Below, in pieces: positions 47,279 to 56,127 of a DNA stretch of 64,000 nt. Both the position numbers and the translations under genes were made by a program. Source of the stretch: Gemmatimonadota bacterium (lineage in GTDB: Bacteria; Gemmatimonadota; Gemmatimonadetes; Gemmatimonadales; GWC2-71-9). Within the stretch, counting starts at the first letter, position 1, and every line of letters begins with the position of its first letter. The stretch lies in the NCBI GenBank assembly GCA_016713785.1, contig JADJOM010000003.1, positions 821,001 to 885,000 on the forward strand. The letters are read 5' to 3'. A model generated the notes under the pieces. That model saw nothing but the letters and a program-made list of their open reading frames with translations. It ran no database searches and was not told the origin of the DNA.

Positions 47279-49756
47279 TCAGGCCTTGGTGCCGCTCAAG
47301 GCGCGGAAGGCGAGGCGTTCGCCGTCAGGGGCGACATCCACCTCGATCTCGTCGGTCTTCGTGAACTCGCCGAGCAGCAGCTTCTCGCTGAGCGGGTCCT
47401 CGATGTACTTCTGGATGGCCCGCTTGAGCGGGCGGGCCCCGTAGTTCTGGTCGTACCCGTGCTCCACCAGGAACTCGGTGGCCGCCGGGGTCAGCCGGAG
47501 GGTCTCCTCGCCGACCCGGCGCTGCACCTCGCGCACCAGGATCGCGACGATCCGGGCGATGTGCTCCTTGTCGAGCGGGTGGAAGACGATGAGGTCGTCG
47601 ATCCGGTTGATGAACTCGGGGTTGAAGACCTTCTGGATCTCGTCCTTGATCTTCTCCTGCATCTTGTCGAACGAGGTCTTGAAGTCCTGGCCGTGGAAGC
47701 CCAGCGTCTTCCCCTGCATGATGTCGCGCGCCCCGACGTTCGAGGTCATGATCACGACGGTGTTCTTGAAGTCGATCACCCGGCCGTAGTTGTCGGTCAG
47801 GTGGCCTTCATCGAGCACCTGCAGCAGGATGTTGAACACGTCGGGATGCGCCTTCTCGATCTCGTCGAGCAGCACCACCGAGTAGGGCTTGCGCCGGATC
47901 GCCTTGGTGAGCGTCCCGCTGTCCTCGTAGCCCACGTAGCCCGGGGGCGCGCCGATCAGGCGGCTCACCGAGAACTTCTCCATGTACTCCGACATGTCCA
48001 CCCGGATCAGGGCGGCGGCGTCGGCGAACAGGAACTTGGCCAGGGCCCGCGCCAGCTCGGTCTTCCCGACCCCGGTGGGGCCGCAGAAGATGAACGAGCC
48101 GATCGGGTGCTTCGGGTCCTTGAGCCCGGCGCGCGAGCGCCGGATGGCCCGCGAGATGGCCTTGATGGCCTCGTCCTGGCCCACCACGCTCTCGTGCAGC
48201 TCGTCTTCCATGCGGAGCAGCCGGGCGGTCTCGTGCTCCTGCAGCCGGGTGACCGGGATCCCGGTCCAGCGCGAGACGATGAAGGCGATGTCCTCCTCGC
48301 TGATCACCGGCCGGCGGGTCTGGCGCTCCTTCTCCCACTCCTCCTGCTTGAGGCGGATCTGGGTCTGGAGGTCCCGCTCCTTGTCGCGCAGCGCAGCCGC
48401 CCGCTCGAAGTTCTGGTCGCGGACCGCGTCTTCCTTCTCGAGGTTCACCTTCTCGAGGTCGGCCTTGAGGTTGGCCACCTCGGCCGGCGGCACCTGCGAG
48501 GCCAGCCGCGCGCGCGCGCCGGCCTCGTCGATCACGTCGATGGCCTTGTCCGGCAGGAACCGGTCGGTGATGTACCGCTCGGAGAGCTTCGCGGCGTCGG
48601 CCAGGGTCTCGTCGGGGATCACCACCCGGTGATGGTCCTCGTACTTCTTGCGCAGCCCCTTGAGGATCTCGATGGTCTCGTCGATGGAGGGCGGATCGAC
48701 CATGACGGTCTGGAAGCGCCGCTCCAGCGCCCCGTCCTTCTCGATGTACTTGCGGTACTCGTTGAGGGTCGAGGCGCCGACGCACTGCAGCTCGCCCCGC
48801 GCCAGCGCGGGCTTGAGCATGTTGGATGCGTCGATGGCGCCCTCGGCGGCTCCGGCGCCCACCAGCGTGTGCAGCTCGTCGATGAACAGGATGATCTGCT
48901 TGTTCTGCGCGATCTCGTTCATCACGGCCTTGAGCCGCTCCTCGAACTGCCCGCGATACTTGGTCCCCGCGATCACCGCCGCCATGTCGAGCGACAGCAC
49001 CCGGTGGTCCTTGAGCACGTCGGGGCACAGGCCGTTGGCGATCATCAGGGCCAGGCCCTCGACGATGGCCGTCTTGCCCACCCCCGGCTCGCCGATCAGG
49101 ACCGGGTTGTTCTTCTTGCGCCGGGCCAGGATCTCCATCACCCGCTCGATCTCCTTGGCGCGCCCGATGGTCGGGTCGAGCTGGCCCTCGGCGGCGAGCT
49201 GGGTCAGGTCCCGGCAGAAGTGGTCGAGGGCCGGGGTCTTCGACTTCTTCTCGGACTTGGGCGCCGCGGCCGGCTGGGGCGAGGCCCCGCCCTGCGCCGG
49301 CGGCTGGGGCATGTCGCTGCCGAGCAGGCGCAGCGTCTCCGCCCGGCTCTGCTCCAGGTTCACCCCGGCGTCGGTCAGCACCTGGGCCGCGATGCCCTTC
49401 TCCTCGCGCAGCAGACCCAACAGCAGGTGCTCGGTGCCCACGTAGCTGTGGTTGAGCTCCCGGGCCTCCGTCATTGCCAGCTCGAGCACCTTCTTGGCGC
49501 GCGAGGTGTAGGGAAGATCGGGGCCGGTCGCGGCCGCCGCCTTCCCCTTCTTGACCGTCTCCTCGATCTTCTGCTGGATCTCCTCGAGGTCGACATTCAG
49601 GTTCTGCAGCACGGCCGCCGCCACGCCCTCACCCTCACGGATGAGACCGAGGAGGATGTGCTCGGTGCCCACGTATTCGTGGTGCAGCCGCGCCGCTTCC
49701 TCGCGCGCCATCTGCAGCACCTTCCGAACCCGGTCGGTGAAGTTGTATCCGTTCAT
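47279..49756 (-). CDS. clpC: ATP-dependent protease ATPase subunit ClpC
   Basis: 825 residues. Two Clp_N repeats (YVGTEHILLGLIREGEGVAA near 28 and YVGTEHLLLGLLREEKGIAA near 105) hold the glutamates that bind phosphoarginine in B. subtilis ClpC. AAA-1 has GEPGVGKTAIVEG, the middle domain a UVR-like motif (QNFERAAALRDKERDLQ), AAA-2 GPTGVGKTELARAL. TLGFHGQ is the likely ClpP-binding LGF loop. It unfolds substrates for ClpP. It overlaps mcsB by four bases. Confidence 0.97.
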   Translation of the reverse strand: MNGYNFTDRVRKVLQMAREEAARLHHEYVGTEHILLGLIREGEGVAAAVLQNLNVDLEEIQQKIEETVKKGKAAAATGPDLPYTSRAKKVLELAMTEARELNHSYVGTEHLLLGLLREEKGIAAQVLTDAGVNLEQSRAETLRLLGSDMPQPPAQGGASPQPAAAPKSEKKSKTPALDHFCRDLTQLAAEGQLDPTIGRAKEIERVMEILARRKKNNPVLIGEPGVGKTAIVEGLALMIANGLCPDVLKDHRVLSLDMAAVIAGTKYRGQFEERLKAVMNEIAQNKQIILFIDELHTLVGAGAAEGAIDASNMLKPALARGELQCVGASTLNEYRKYIEKDGALERRFQTVMVDPPSIDETIEILKGLRKKYEDHHRVVIPDETLADAAKLSERYITDRFLPDKAIDVIDEAGARARLASQVPPAEVANLKADLEKVNLEKEDAVRDQNFERAAALRDKERDLQTQIRLKQEEWEKERQTRRPVISEEDIAFIVSRWTGIPVTRLQEHETARLLRMEDELHESVVGQDEAIKAISRAIRRSRAGLKDPKHPIGSFIFCGPTGVGKTELARALAKFLFADAAALIRVDMSEYMEKFSVSRLIGAPPGYVGYEDSGTLTKAIRRKPYSVVLLDEIEKAHPDVFNILLQVLDEGHLTDNYGRVIDFKNTVVIMTSNVGARDIMQGKTLGFHGQDFKTSFDKMQEKIKDEIQKVFNPEFINRIDDLIVFHPLDKEHIARIVAILVREVQRRVGEETLRLTPAATEFLVEHGYDQNYGARPLKRAIQKYIEDPLSEKLLLGEFTKTDEIEVDVAPDGERLAFRALSGTKA

Positions 49757-50844
49757 GGCGACTGCCCTCGGCGTCCTGCGTCGTCTTCCAGCATGCCGCG
49801 AACGTAGCGCGCGCGGCGCTCATTCAGGTCCGGATCCTCGACGCCCACCCCCGCCTGCGCGGCGAGGTGTGCCGGCTGGGTGTGGATGAGCAGCTTGTTC
49901 AGCGTGTACAACCCGCAGCGGTCGACCAGCCCCAGCCCCACCCCGAGCCGCACGCCCGAGAGCAGGTTCATGGTCTCGTCGAAGGAGAGGGTCCGCGCAT
50001 ACCGCAGGAGCGCGTACGCCCGCCAGACCTTGTCCTCGATGATCGTCGGCACGTCCCGCACCAGCACCTCGCGGGCCTGCTCCTCGTACTCCATCACCTG
50101 CCGGACCATCTTGGCCAGGTGATCCAGCAGTTCGCGCTCCGTCTTGCCGAGCGTGGTCTGGTTGGACAACTGGAAGAAATTCCCGACGACCTCGCTGCCC
50201 TCGCCGTACAAGCCCCGAAAGGTCAGCCCGACCTGCGCCAGACCCTGCAGGACCTTGGTGATTTCCTTGGTCAAGACCAAGCCCGGCAAGTGGATAAGCA
50301 CCGAGGCCCGGAGCCCCGTGCCGACATTGGTCGGACACGAGGTAAGGTAACCAAACTCAGGGTGAAAAGCGAAAGGAAGTCGTTGTCCCAGTTCGGTGTC
50401 CACGCGGTCGACATCCTGGTACGCGGCCTCCAGATCGAAGCCCGACCGCAGACCCTGCAATCGCAGGTGGTCCTCCTCGTTCAGCATCACCCCGGCCCGG
50501 GCCTGGACCAGCACCGCCGACCCGGGACGGACCCCCCGCCCCTCCCCCGACCCGGCCAGCTCGCGGCTCACGAGGTGCCGCTCGTGGAGCATCTGGCGGT
50601 CCGGCTCCGCCAGCCGGTCCAGCCGGAACAGCAGCGCATCCCGCAGGGAGACGGTCTCGCGGGCCGCCCCGAGCACGTCCTGCAGCACCGCTTCCCGCTG
50701 CGTCACCGAGCTCCGGGTGCCGAAGGGGTAGGTCTCGAGGTTGCGGGCCAGGCGGATCCGGGTCGACAGGACCAGGTGACTGGCCGGGCCGCTCCCGTCC
50801 AGCCACGCCATCCCGCCGTCGGGGAGCAGGCTCAGGTCGATCAC
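49753..50844 (-). CDS. mcsB: Protein arginine kinase McsB
   Basis: 363 residues, phosphagen-kinase fold. VLSTRIRLARNLETYPFGT binds nucleotide, FGYLTSCPTNVGTGLRASVLIHLPGL holds the conserved cysteine loop, and GLYGEGSEVVGNFFQLSNQTTLG and RYARTLSFDETMNLLSGVRLGVGLG follow. McsB phosphorylates arginines to mark proteins for ClpCP. GTG start overlaps the mcsA stop (GTGA). The set mcsA-mcsB-clpC is intact here without a ctsR-like gene. Confidence 0.95.
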   Translation of the reverse strand: MIDLSLLPDGGMAWLDGSGPASHLVLSTRIRLARNLETYPFGTRSSVTQREAVLQDVLGAARETVSLRDALLFRLDRLAEPDRQMLHERHLVSRELAGSGEGRGVRPGSAVLVQARAGVMLNEEDHLRLQGLRSGFDLEAAYQDVDRVDTELGQRLPFAFHPEFGYLTSCPTNVGTGLRASVLIHLPGLVLTKEITKVLQGLAQVGLTFRGLYGEGSEVVGNFFQLSNQTTLGKTERELLDHLAKMVRQVMEYEEQAREVLVRDVPTIIEDKVWRAYALLRYARTLSFDETMNLLSGVRLGVGLGLVDRCGLYTLNKLLIHTQPAHLAAQAGVGVEDPDLNERRARYVRGMLEDDAGRRGQSP

Positions 50845-51350
50845 GCCTCGCCCCCCTGGCTGCGCAGCCGGTCGCGCAGCTCGGCGGCCAGCTCGAAGTT
50901 CTCGGTGTCGATGGCCAGCTGCAGCTGTTGCCGCAGCTGGGCCGCAGGAGGCTCCGCGGGCGTCGGCTCCCCGCCCCGGACCGCGTAACGCTCTCCCAGG
51001 TGGCGGCTGGAGCCGTGCAGGCGGCGCAGCAGGTCCCGGAGGGGGCCCTCGAAGGTGCGATAGCAGTCTGCGCACCCCAGCCGTCCAGATTCGCGGAAGT
51101 CGGCCAGCGTTGCACCGCAGGTCGGGCAGGCCCCGGTCGGGGTGATGCCCGGCAGCGCCACCTGGGCCTCGAGTTCCTTGCCCATCGACGCGAGGAAGGT
51201 CCCGACCGGCGTCTTGGCCAGGCTGGCGGTGCTCTCCACCCCCTTCTCCGCCGCGCACCGCTCACAGAGGTGGAGCGTGACCACCTGCTCCTGCGCGATC
51301 TGGGTGAGATGCACCACCGCATCCCGTTCGTGGCATTGGTCGCAGCGCAT
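50841..51350 (-). CDS. mcsA: McsA, zinc-binding activator of McsB
   Basis: 169 residues. Four CxxC pairs (CDQC, CERC, CPTC, CADC) form two zinc sites, and the C-terminus has a UVR motif (LQLAIDTENFELAAELRDRLR). McsA activates McsB in Firmicutes. The ATG shares one base with the lolD stop (TAATG). Confidence 0.94.
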   Translation of the reverse strand: MRCDQCHERDAVVHLTQIAQEQVVTLHLCERCAAEKGVESTASLAKTPVGTFLASMGKELEAQVALPGITPTGACPTCGATLADFRESGRLGCADCYRTFEGPLRDLLRRLHGSSRHLGERYAVRGGEPTPAEPPAAQLRQQLQLAIDTENFELAAELRDRLRSQGGEA

Positions 51351-52051
51351 TACCGCTCCACCTCCACCCGGTCCACCGGCACCAGACGTCCCTCTTCCAC
51401 CGCGAGCACCCGGTCAGCCCGGGCGGCCAGCTGCCGGTTGTGGGTCACCACCACCAGCGCGGTCTCGAAATCCCGGGCGAGCGTGGCCAGCAGCTCATGC
51501 AGCCGCTCCGCCTGGGCCAGGTCGAGGTTGCCGGAGGGCTCGTCCGCCAGCACGACCCGCGGGTCGTTGGCGAGGGCGCGCGCCACCGCCACCCGCTGCT
51601 GTTCCCCGCCCGAGAGCATCTGGGGCCGGTGCAGCAGGCGCTCCGCCAGCCCCACCGACGCGAGCAGCGCCTCCGCCCGGGCCCGCGCCGCCGCCTCGGT
51701 CGCGCCGGCAATGCGCTGCGGCAGCATGACGTTCTCCACCGCGGTGAAGTCGCGCAGCAGGTGGTGGAACTGGAACACGAACCCGATCCGCCGGTTGCGG
51801 AGCCGCTCGAGGGTGGCGTCCTCGGCGGAGGCGACATCCACGCCGTCGAGCACGATGCTCCCCGCCGTGGGCCGGTCAAGGGCGCCCAGCAGCTGCAGCA
51901 GGGTGCTCTTCCCCGCGCCGCTGGCGCCCACGATGGCGATGAACTCGCCCGGCGCGACGTCGAGGTCCACCCCGCTCAGGATCTCGAGCGGGCGGCCGTC
52001 GCCGCCGGTGTAAACCCGGCGCACCCCGCGGGCGGAGAGGACGGCGGTCAT
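51350..52051 (-). CDS. lolD: Lipoprotein-releasing ABC ATPase LolD
   Basis: 233 residues. Walker A GASGAGKSTLLQLLGALDRP, Q-loop FVFQFHHLLRDFTAVENVMLP (the phrase HHLL.(D/E)F is typical of LolD), signature LSGGEQQRVAVARAL, Walker B VVLADEPSGNLD. Powers release of lipoproteins from the inner membrane together with the neighbouring LolC/E-type protein, with which it overlaps by four bases. Confidence 0.95.
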   Translation of the reverse strand: MTAVLSARGVRRVYTGGDGRPLEILSGVDLDVAPGEFIAIVGASGAGKSTLLQLLGALDRPTAGSIVLDGVDVASAEDATLERLRNRRIGFVFQFHHLLRDFTAVENVMLPQRIAGATEAAARARAEALLASVGLAERLLHRPQMLSGGEQQRVAVARALANDPRVVLADEPSGNLDLAQAERLHELLATLARDFETALVVVTHNRQLAARADRVLAVEEGRLVPVDRVEVER

Positions 52052-53343
52052 TCGTGCCGGATCGCTTCCACCGGCTCGAGGCGCGCGGCGCCGCGGCTGG
52101 GCGGCACGGTGGCCACGATCGCCAGCACCAGGCTCGCCACCACGATCAGCACCACGTCGAGGGCTTCCACGTGCACCGGGATGTGGTCCACGAAGTAGAC
52201 CGAGGGGTCGATCCGGATGAGGTTGCCGCGGTCCACCAGCAGCGCGATGCCCAGGCCGCTCACCAGCCCGAGTCCGACGCCCACCAGCCCCACGATCGCC
52301 CCCTGGGCCAGGAAGATGCGCCCCACCGCGCCGGCCGGCAGGCCCATGGCCCGCAGGATCCCGATCTCGCGCGTCTTCTCCGCCACCACCATCGTCAGGG
52401 TGCCCACGATATTGAAGCCCGCGACCACCATAATGAAGAAGATCACCAGCCCCATCGCGAGCTTTTCCAGCTTGAGCGCGCTGAAGAGGGTCGAGTTCTG
52501 GGTCTGCCAGTCGAGCGCCCGGTAGGGGTAGCCGAGCTTCTCCTCGAGCCGGCGTCCGATGGCCGGCGCCTGCCAGGGGTCCGCGAGCCGGAGCTGCACG
52601 CCGCTCACCGCGTCGCCGAGGCCGGTGAAGCGCTGGGCCGTTTCCCGGGCGATCAGCACGAACTGGTTGTCGTAGAGGAACATCCCGGTCTCGAAGGTGC
52701 CCGTGACCTCGAACTTCCAGTAGCGTGGTACCCCGATGCCGAGCGCACGATTCACCTCCGGCGGCTTGGCGGGCACCAGGGTGACCACGTCGCCGGGATA
52801 GACGGTCATCCGCTCGGCCAGCCGGCTGCCCAGCACGATGCCGCCATCCACCTCGGGCCGGGTGGCCCGGAAGGTCAGGTCGCCCCGGGTGATGGCCTGC
52901 GGCAGGGTGGTCACCGCCTGGCTGCCGGTGTCCCCCTCCATCCCGAGGACGTTCACCCCCTCGGCGTAATCGGCGCCCGCGCTGAGGACCGATTGGGTGA
53001 GGACCTCCGGCGCGGCGGCGAGGACCCCGGGCTCGGCGCGGACCACGTCCACGACATGGCGCCAATCGTCCATCCTGAGCCCGTTCCCGTAGGTGAGCAC
53101 CCGCAGGTGGGGGTTGGCTACCAGGATCCGCTCCCGCAGGTCGTTGCGCAGCCCGTTCATCACCCCGAGCACCACGATCAGCGCGCAGACCCCGACGGCC
53201 ACGCCGCCCGTGGCGATGGCCGTGATCAGCGAGACCCGCCCCGAGGACCGCCGACTGCGCAGGTAGCGCCGGGCGATGTCCCGCTCCAGCGGCGAGGGCC
53301 ACCGGAACAGCTCGCGCAGCCGGACCCCGCGGGCGCCGGCCAT
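52048..53343 (-). CDS. Lipoprotein-releasing permease LolC/E type
   Basis: 431 residues. One N-terminal helix (SLITAIATGGVAVGVCALIVVLGVMNGL), a periplasmic domain of about 210 residues, then three C-terminal helices with FNIVGTLTMVVAEKTREIGILRAMGLPAGAVGRIF, the MacB/LolC FtsX-type motif. A single permease occurs, so it probably forms a homodimer, as in species with LolF or a single LolC/E. Two bases separate it from lysS. Confidence 0.92.
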   Translation of the reverse strand: MAGARGVRLRELFRWPSPLERDIARRYLRSRRSSGRVSLITAIATGGVAVGVCALIVVLGVMNGLRNDLRERILVANPHLRVLTYGNGLRMDDWRHVVDVVRAEPGVLAAAPEVLTQSVLSAGADYAEGVNVLGMEGDTGSQAVTTLPQAITRGDLTFRATRPEVDGGIVLGSRLAERMTVYPGDVVTLVPAKPPEVNRALGIGVPRYWKFEVTGTFETGMFLYDNQFVLIARETAQRFTGLGDAVSGVQLRLADPWQAPAIGRRLEEKLGYPYRALDWQTQNSTLFSALKLEKLAMGLVIFFIMVVAGFNIVGTLTMVVAEKTREIGILRAMGLPAGAVGRIFLAQGAIVGLVGVGLGLVSGLGIALLVDRGNLIRIDPSVYFVDHIPVHVEALDVVLIVVASLVLAIVATVPPSRGAARLEPVEAIRHE

Positions 53344-53345
53344 GC

Positions 53346-54860
53346 TCAGTCTTCCGGCCGCATGGCGGGGAACAGGATCACGTCGCGGATCGAGGGCTGG
53401 CCGGTCAGCAGCATCACCACCCGGTCGATGCCGATGCCCATCCCGCCGGTCGGCGGCATGCCGTACTCGAGCGCGCGGACGTAGTCCGCGTCGTACGGTT
53501 GCGCCTCATCGTTGCCCGCGGCACGCTGCCGCACCTGGTCCTCGAACCGGGTGCGCTGGTCGTCGGGGTCGTTGAGCTCGCTGAACGCGTTCGCGATCTC
53601 CCGGCACTGGATGAACAGCTCGAACCGCTCCGTCAGGCCGGGCAGGGAGCGGTGCGCCTTGGCCAGCGGTGAGAGCGGCTTCGGGTAGTCGATCACGAAG
53701 GTGGGCTGGGTGAGCTGCGGCTCGAGAAAGGCGGCAAACATCTCGTCGAGCAGCTTGCCCCCGGTGAAGACGTTGACCTCGTCGCGCGGGCGGCCGGCCG
53801 CGACCAGGCGCGCCCGCATGACCTCCTCCGTCGCGGTCAGCACGTCCACGCCGCTGTGCGCCCGGATGCCATCCACGAAACCCACCCGGCGGAACGGCGG
53901 GCCGAACTCGAGGGGGACCCCGTCGCGCACGAGGCTCGTGCCGCCCCCGCTCACCTCCCCCACCAGCTCCCGGAGCAGCCCCTCGGCCAAGTCCATCATG
54001 TCGCCGTAGTCGGCGTAGGCCTGGTAGAGCTCCAGCATGGTGAATTCGGGGTTGTGGGTCCGGTCCATCCCTTCGTTCCGGAAGTCGTGCCCGATCTCGT
54101 ACACCCGCTCGAGCCCTCCCACCAGCAGCCGCTTGAGGTAGAGCTCGTCCGCGATGCGGAGGTAGAGCGGCATGTCGAGCGCGTTGTGGTGCGTGATGAA
54201 CGGGCGCGCCGCGGCGCCGCCGTAGAGCGGCTGCAGGATCGGGGTCTCGACCTCGAGGAAGCCGCGGGCGTCGAGGAAGGCGCGCACCCGGGAGATGATC
54301 CGGGAGCGGAGCCGGAAGACCTCGCGCACTTCGGGGTGCACCGCGAGGTCCGCGTAGCGCTGCCGGTAGCGGACCTCCGGGTCGGCCACGCCCCCGTGGG
54401 TGCGCGCGGTGCCGTCCTCCAGCACCTCGACCTTCGGGCGCGGCAGCGGCTTGAGCGACTTGCTGAGCAGTGCCACCGACGCCGCGCGCACGGTGACCTC
54501 GCCCGAGCGGGTCTTCATCAGGCGGCCGCGCACCCCGACGTGGTCGTCGAGATCGAGCAGCTGGACCATCGCCCAGGCGTCGGGACCGAGCTCGTCGCCC
54601 CGGAGGTACACCTGCAGGCGCCCCGACTCATCCTCCACGTGCCCGAAGACCACCTTGCCCTTGGGCCGCCAGGCCTGGATGCGCCCGGCAATCGTCACCT
54701 CGGGGCCGTCCTCGCCCATGGCGTCATCGTAGAGCGCCAGCGCCGCGCGGGTGGCGTGGCTTCGGGCAAAGCGGTAGGCGAACGGCCGCACCCCGAGGGC
54801 CTCGAGGGCGGCGCGCTTCTCGCGCCGGTGCCGCTCCGGCTGGCTCAGGTCGTCGGTCAC
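53346..54860 (-). CDS. lysS: Lysine--tRNA ligase, class II
   Basis: 504 residues. OB-fold anticodon domain (VTIAGRIQAWRPKGKVVFGHVEDESGRLQVYL), motif 1 LRSRIISRVRAFLDARGFLEVETPILQP, motif 2 FRNEGMDRTHNPEFTMLELYQAYADY, and motif 3 ALEYGMPPTGGMGIGIDRVVMLLTGQPSIRDVILFP, all in expected order. GTG start overlaps the prfB stop (GTGA). Confidence 0.97.
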   Translation of the reverse strand: MTDDLSQPERHRREKRAALEALGVRPFAYRFARSHATRAALALYDDAMGEDGPEVTIAGRIQAWRPKGKVVFGHVEDESGRLQVYLRGDELGPDAWAMVQLLDLDDHVGVRGRLMKTRSGEVTVRAASVALLSKSLKPLPRPKVEVLEDGTARTHGGVADPEVRYRQRYADLAVHPEVREVFRLRSRIISRVRAFLDARGFLEVETPILQPLYGGAAARPFITHHNALDMPLYLRIADELYLKRLLVGGLERVYEIGHDFRNEGMDRTHNPEFTMLELYQAYADYGDMMDLAEGLLRELVGEVSGGGTSLVRDGVPLEFGPPFRRVGFVDGIRAHSGVDVLTATEEVMRARLVAAGRPRDEVNVFTGGKLLDEMFAAFLEPQLTQPTFVIDYPKPLSPLAKAHRSLPGLTERFELFIQCREIANAFSELNDPDDQRTRFEDQVRQRAAGNDEAQPYDADYVRALEYGMPPTGGMGIGIDRVVMLLTGQPSIRDVILFPAMRPED

Positions 54861-55961
54861 GCCGCCTTGCCCCCGAACTGCTTCAGGAACGCCTCGATGA
54901 AGGCATCGAGGTCGCCGTCCATCACCCGCTGCACGTCGCCCACCTTGAGCTCGGTGCGGTGGTCGTTGACCATGGTGTAGGGCTGGAACACGTAGGAGCG
55001 GATCTGGTTGCCCCAGGAGTTGTCGGTCTTGGTGGCCTCGAGCTTGGCCCGCTCGACCTCCTGCTCCTCGAGCTTCTTCTGGTAGATCGCGGCGCGGAGC
55101 ATCTTCATGGCCGTCGCCTTGTTCTTGCCCTGGCTCCGCTCCTGCTGGCAGGCCACGACCAGGCCGGTCGGGATGTGCGTCAGGCGCACCGCCGAGCTGG
55201 TCTTGTTCACGTGCTGGCCCCCCGCCCCGGAAGCGCGGTACACGTCCATCTTGATGTCCTCCTCGCGGAGGTCCACCTCGATGGTGTCGTCGATGTCGGG
55301 GTAGACGAAGACCGACGCGAACGACGTGTGCCGCCGGGCCTGCGAGTCGAAGGGCGAGATCCGCACCAGCCGGTGGACCCCCTTCTCCGCCTTGATGAAC
55401 CCGTAGGCGTACTGCCCCTTGATCTCGATCGAGGCCGACTTGATCCCCGCCTCCTCGCCGTCGACCCGGTCGAGGATGGTGACCTCGAAGTCGTGCCGCT
55501 CGGCCCAGCGCACGTACATGCGCAGCAGCATCTCCGCCCAGTCCTGGGACTCGGTGCCGCCCGCCCCGGGATGGATCGTCAGGATGGCGTTGCCGGCGTC
55601 GTCGGGGCCCTGCAGCATGGCCTGCAGCTCGAAGTTCTCGACCGAGCGCTCCAGCCGCTCCACCTCGGTGGCGAGCTCTGCCGAGAGGTCGGGATCGGGC
55701 TCGGCCTCGAGCAGCTCCACCATCGCGCGGGCATCACCCAGCCGCCGGCCGATGTCAGCCTCCGGCAGGAGCCACGCCTTCAGCCCCTTGACCTCCTGCA
55801 CCACCTGCCGGGCCTCGTCCCCGCGCGACCAGAACGCCGGGTCCGCCTGGCGGGCCTCCAGTTCGAGCAACCGCTTTTCCTTGGCGGGCAGGTCAAAGAA
55901 ACCCTCGGATCTGGGAGGTCCGCTGGTCGAGATTGTCGAGCCGTTCGATGAGGTCGCGCAT
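54857..55961 (-). CDS. prfB: Peptide chain release factor 2 with programmed +1 frameshift
   Basis: The reading starts at ATG 55,961 and meets TGA after 22 codons (55,895-55,893). A +1 shift at CTT TGA C resumes at GAC 55,894 and gives about 367 residues, the normal size. RF2 marks are the stop-reading SPF in VRISPFDSQ and the catalytic GGQ in ASGAGGQHVNKTSSAVRL. RF2 releases at UGA and UAA. Low RF2 slows reading of the internal UGA and favours the shift, so the gene autoregulates. It overlaps lysS. Confidence 0.96.
55892..55906 (-). promoter_or_regulatory. prfB programmed +1 frameshift site
   Basis: On the - strand the order is GAGGG, TTT, CTT, TGA, C. This matches the E. coli design: a Shine-Dalgarno-like purine run three bases before the slippery CTT, then UGA with a following C, a weak stop context. 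The frame changes by +1 at this point. Confidence 0.93.
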
Positions 55962-56067
55962 AGTGGCCAGTCTGGTCCGGTACGGGAGTGGTAAGTGGCC
56001 TAAGATAAGCGATTTCCCGGCAACTTCACGGCGGCGCCCCGGCCGGGGAACGCGGCCCCAAAAGCCA

Positions 56068-56094
56068 ACGCCGCCGGGATTCCCCCGGCGGCGT
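56068..56094 (-). terminator. Intrinsic terminator after the zinc-ribbon gene
   Basis: CGCCGCCGGG pairs with CCCGGCGGCG (extended by an A-T pair) around a short loop. On the - strand it is followed by TGGCTTTTGG, a partial U-run. It lies in the 166-base gap 55,962-56,127, which also carries the unseen promoter of prfB. Confidence 0.7.
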
Positions 56095-56127
56095 GGACGG
56101 GCCGCGATGAACGGGCGGCGGGCGGCG

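Noticed and set aside
53630..53650. GGGCAGGG octamers as FtsK-orienting motifs pointing at dif
   Set aside because: Examples fit on the left (2,565; 5,535; 9,709) and as the reverse at 18,435 and 22,130, but a copy at 53,640 points the other way. A genome-wide count is needed; the motif in this phylum is unknown.
54857..55961. Frameshift in prfB as a pseudogene
   Set aside because: The signal matches the programmed +1 site and both parts together give normal RF2.
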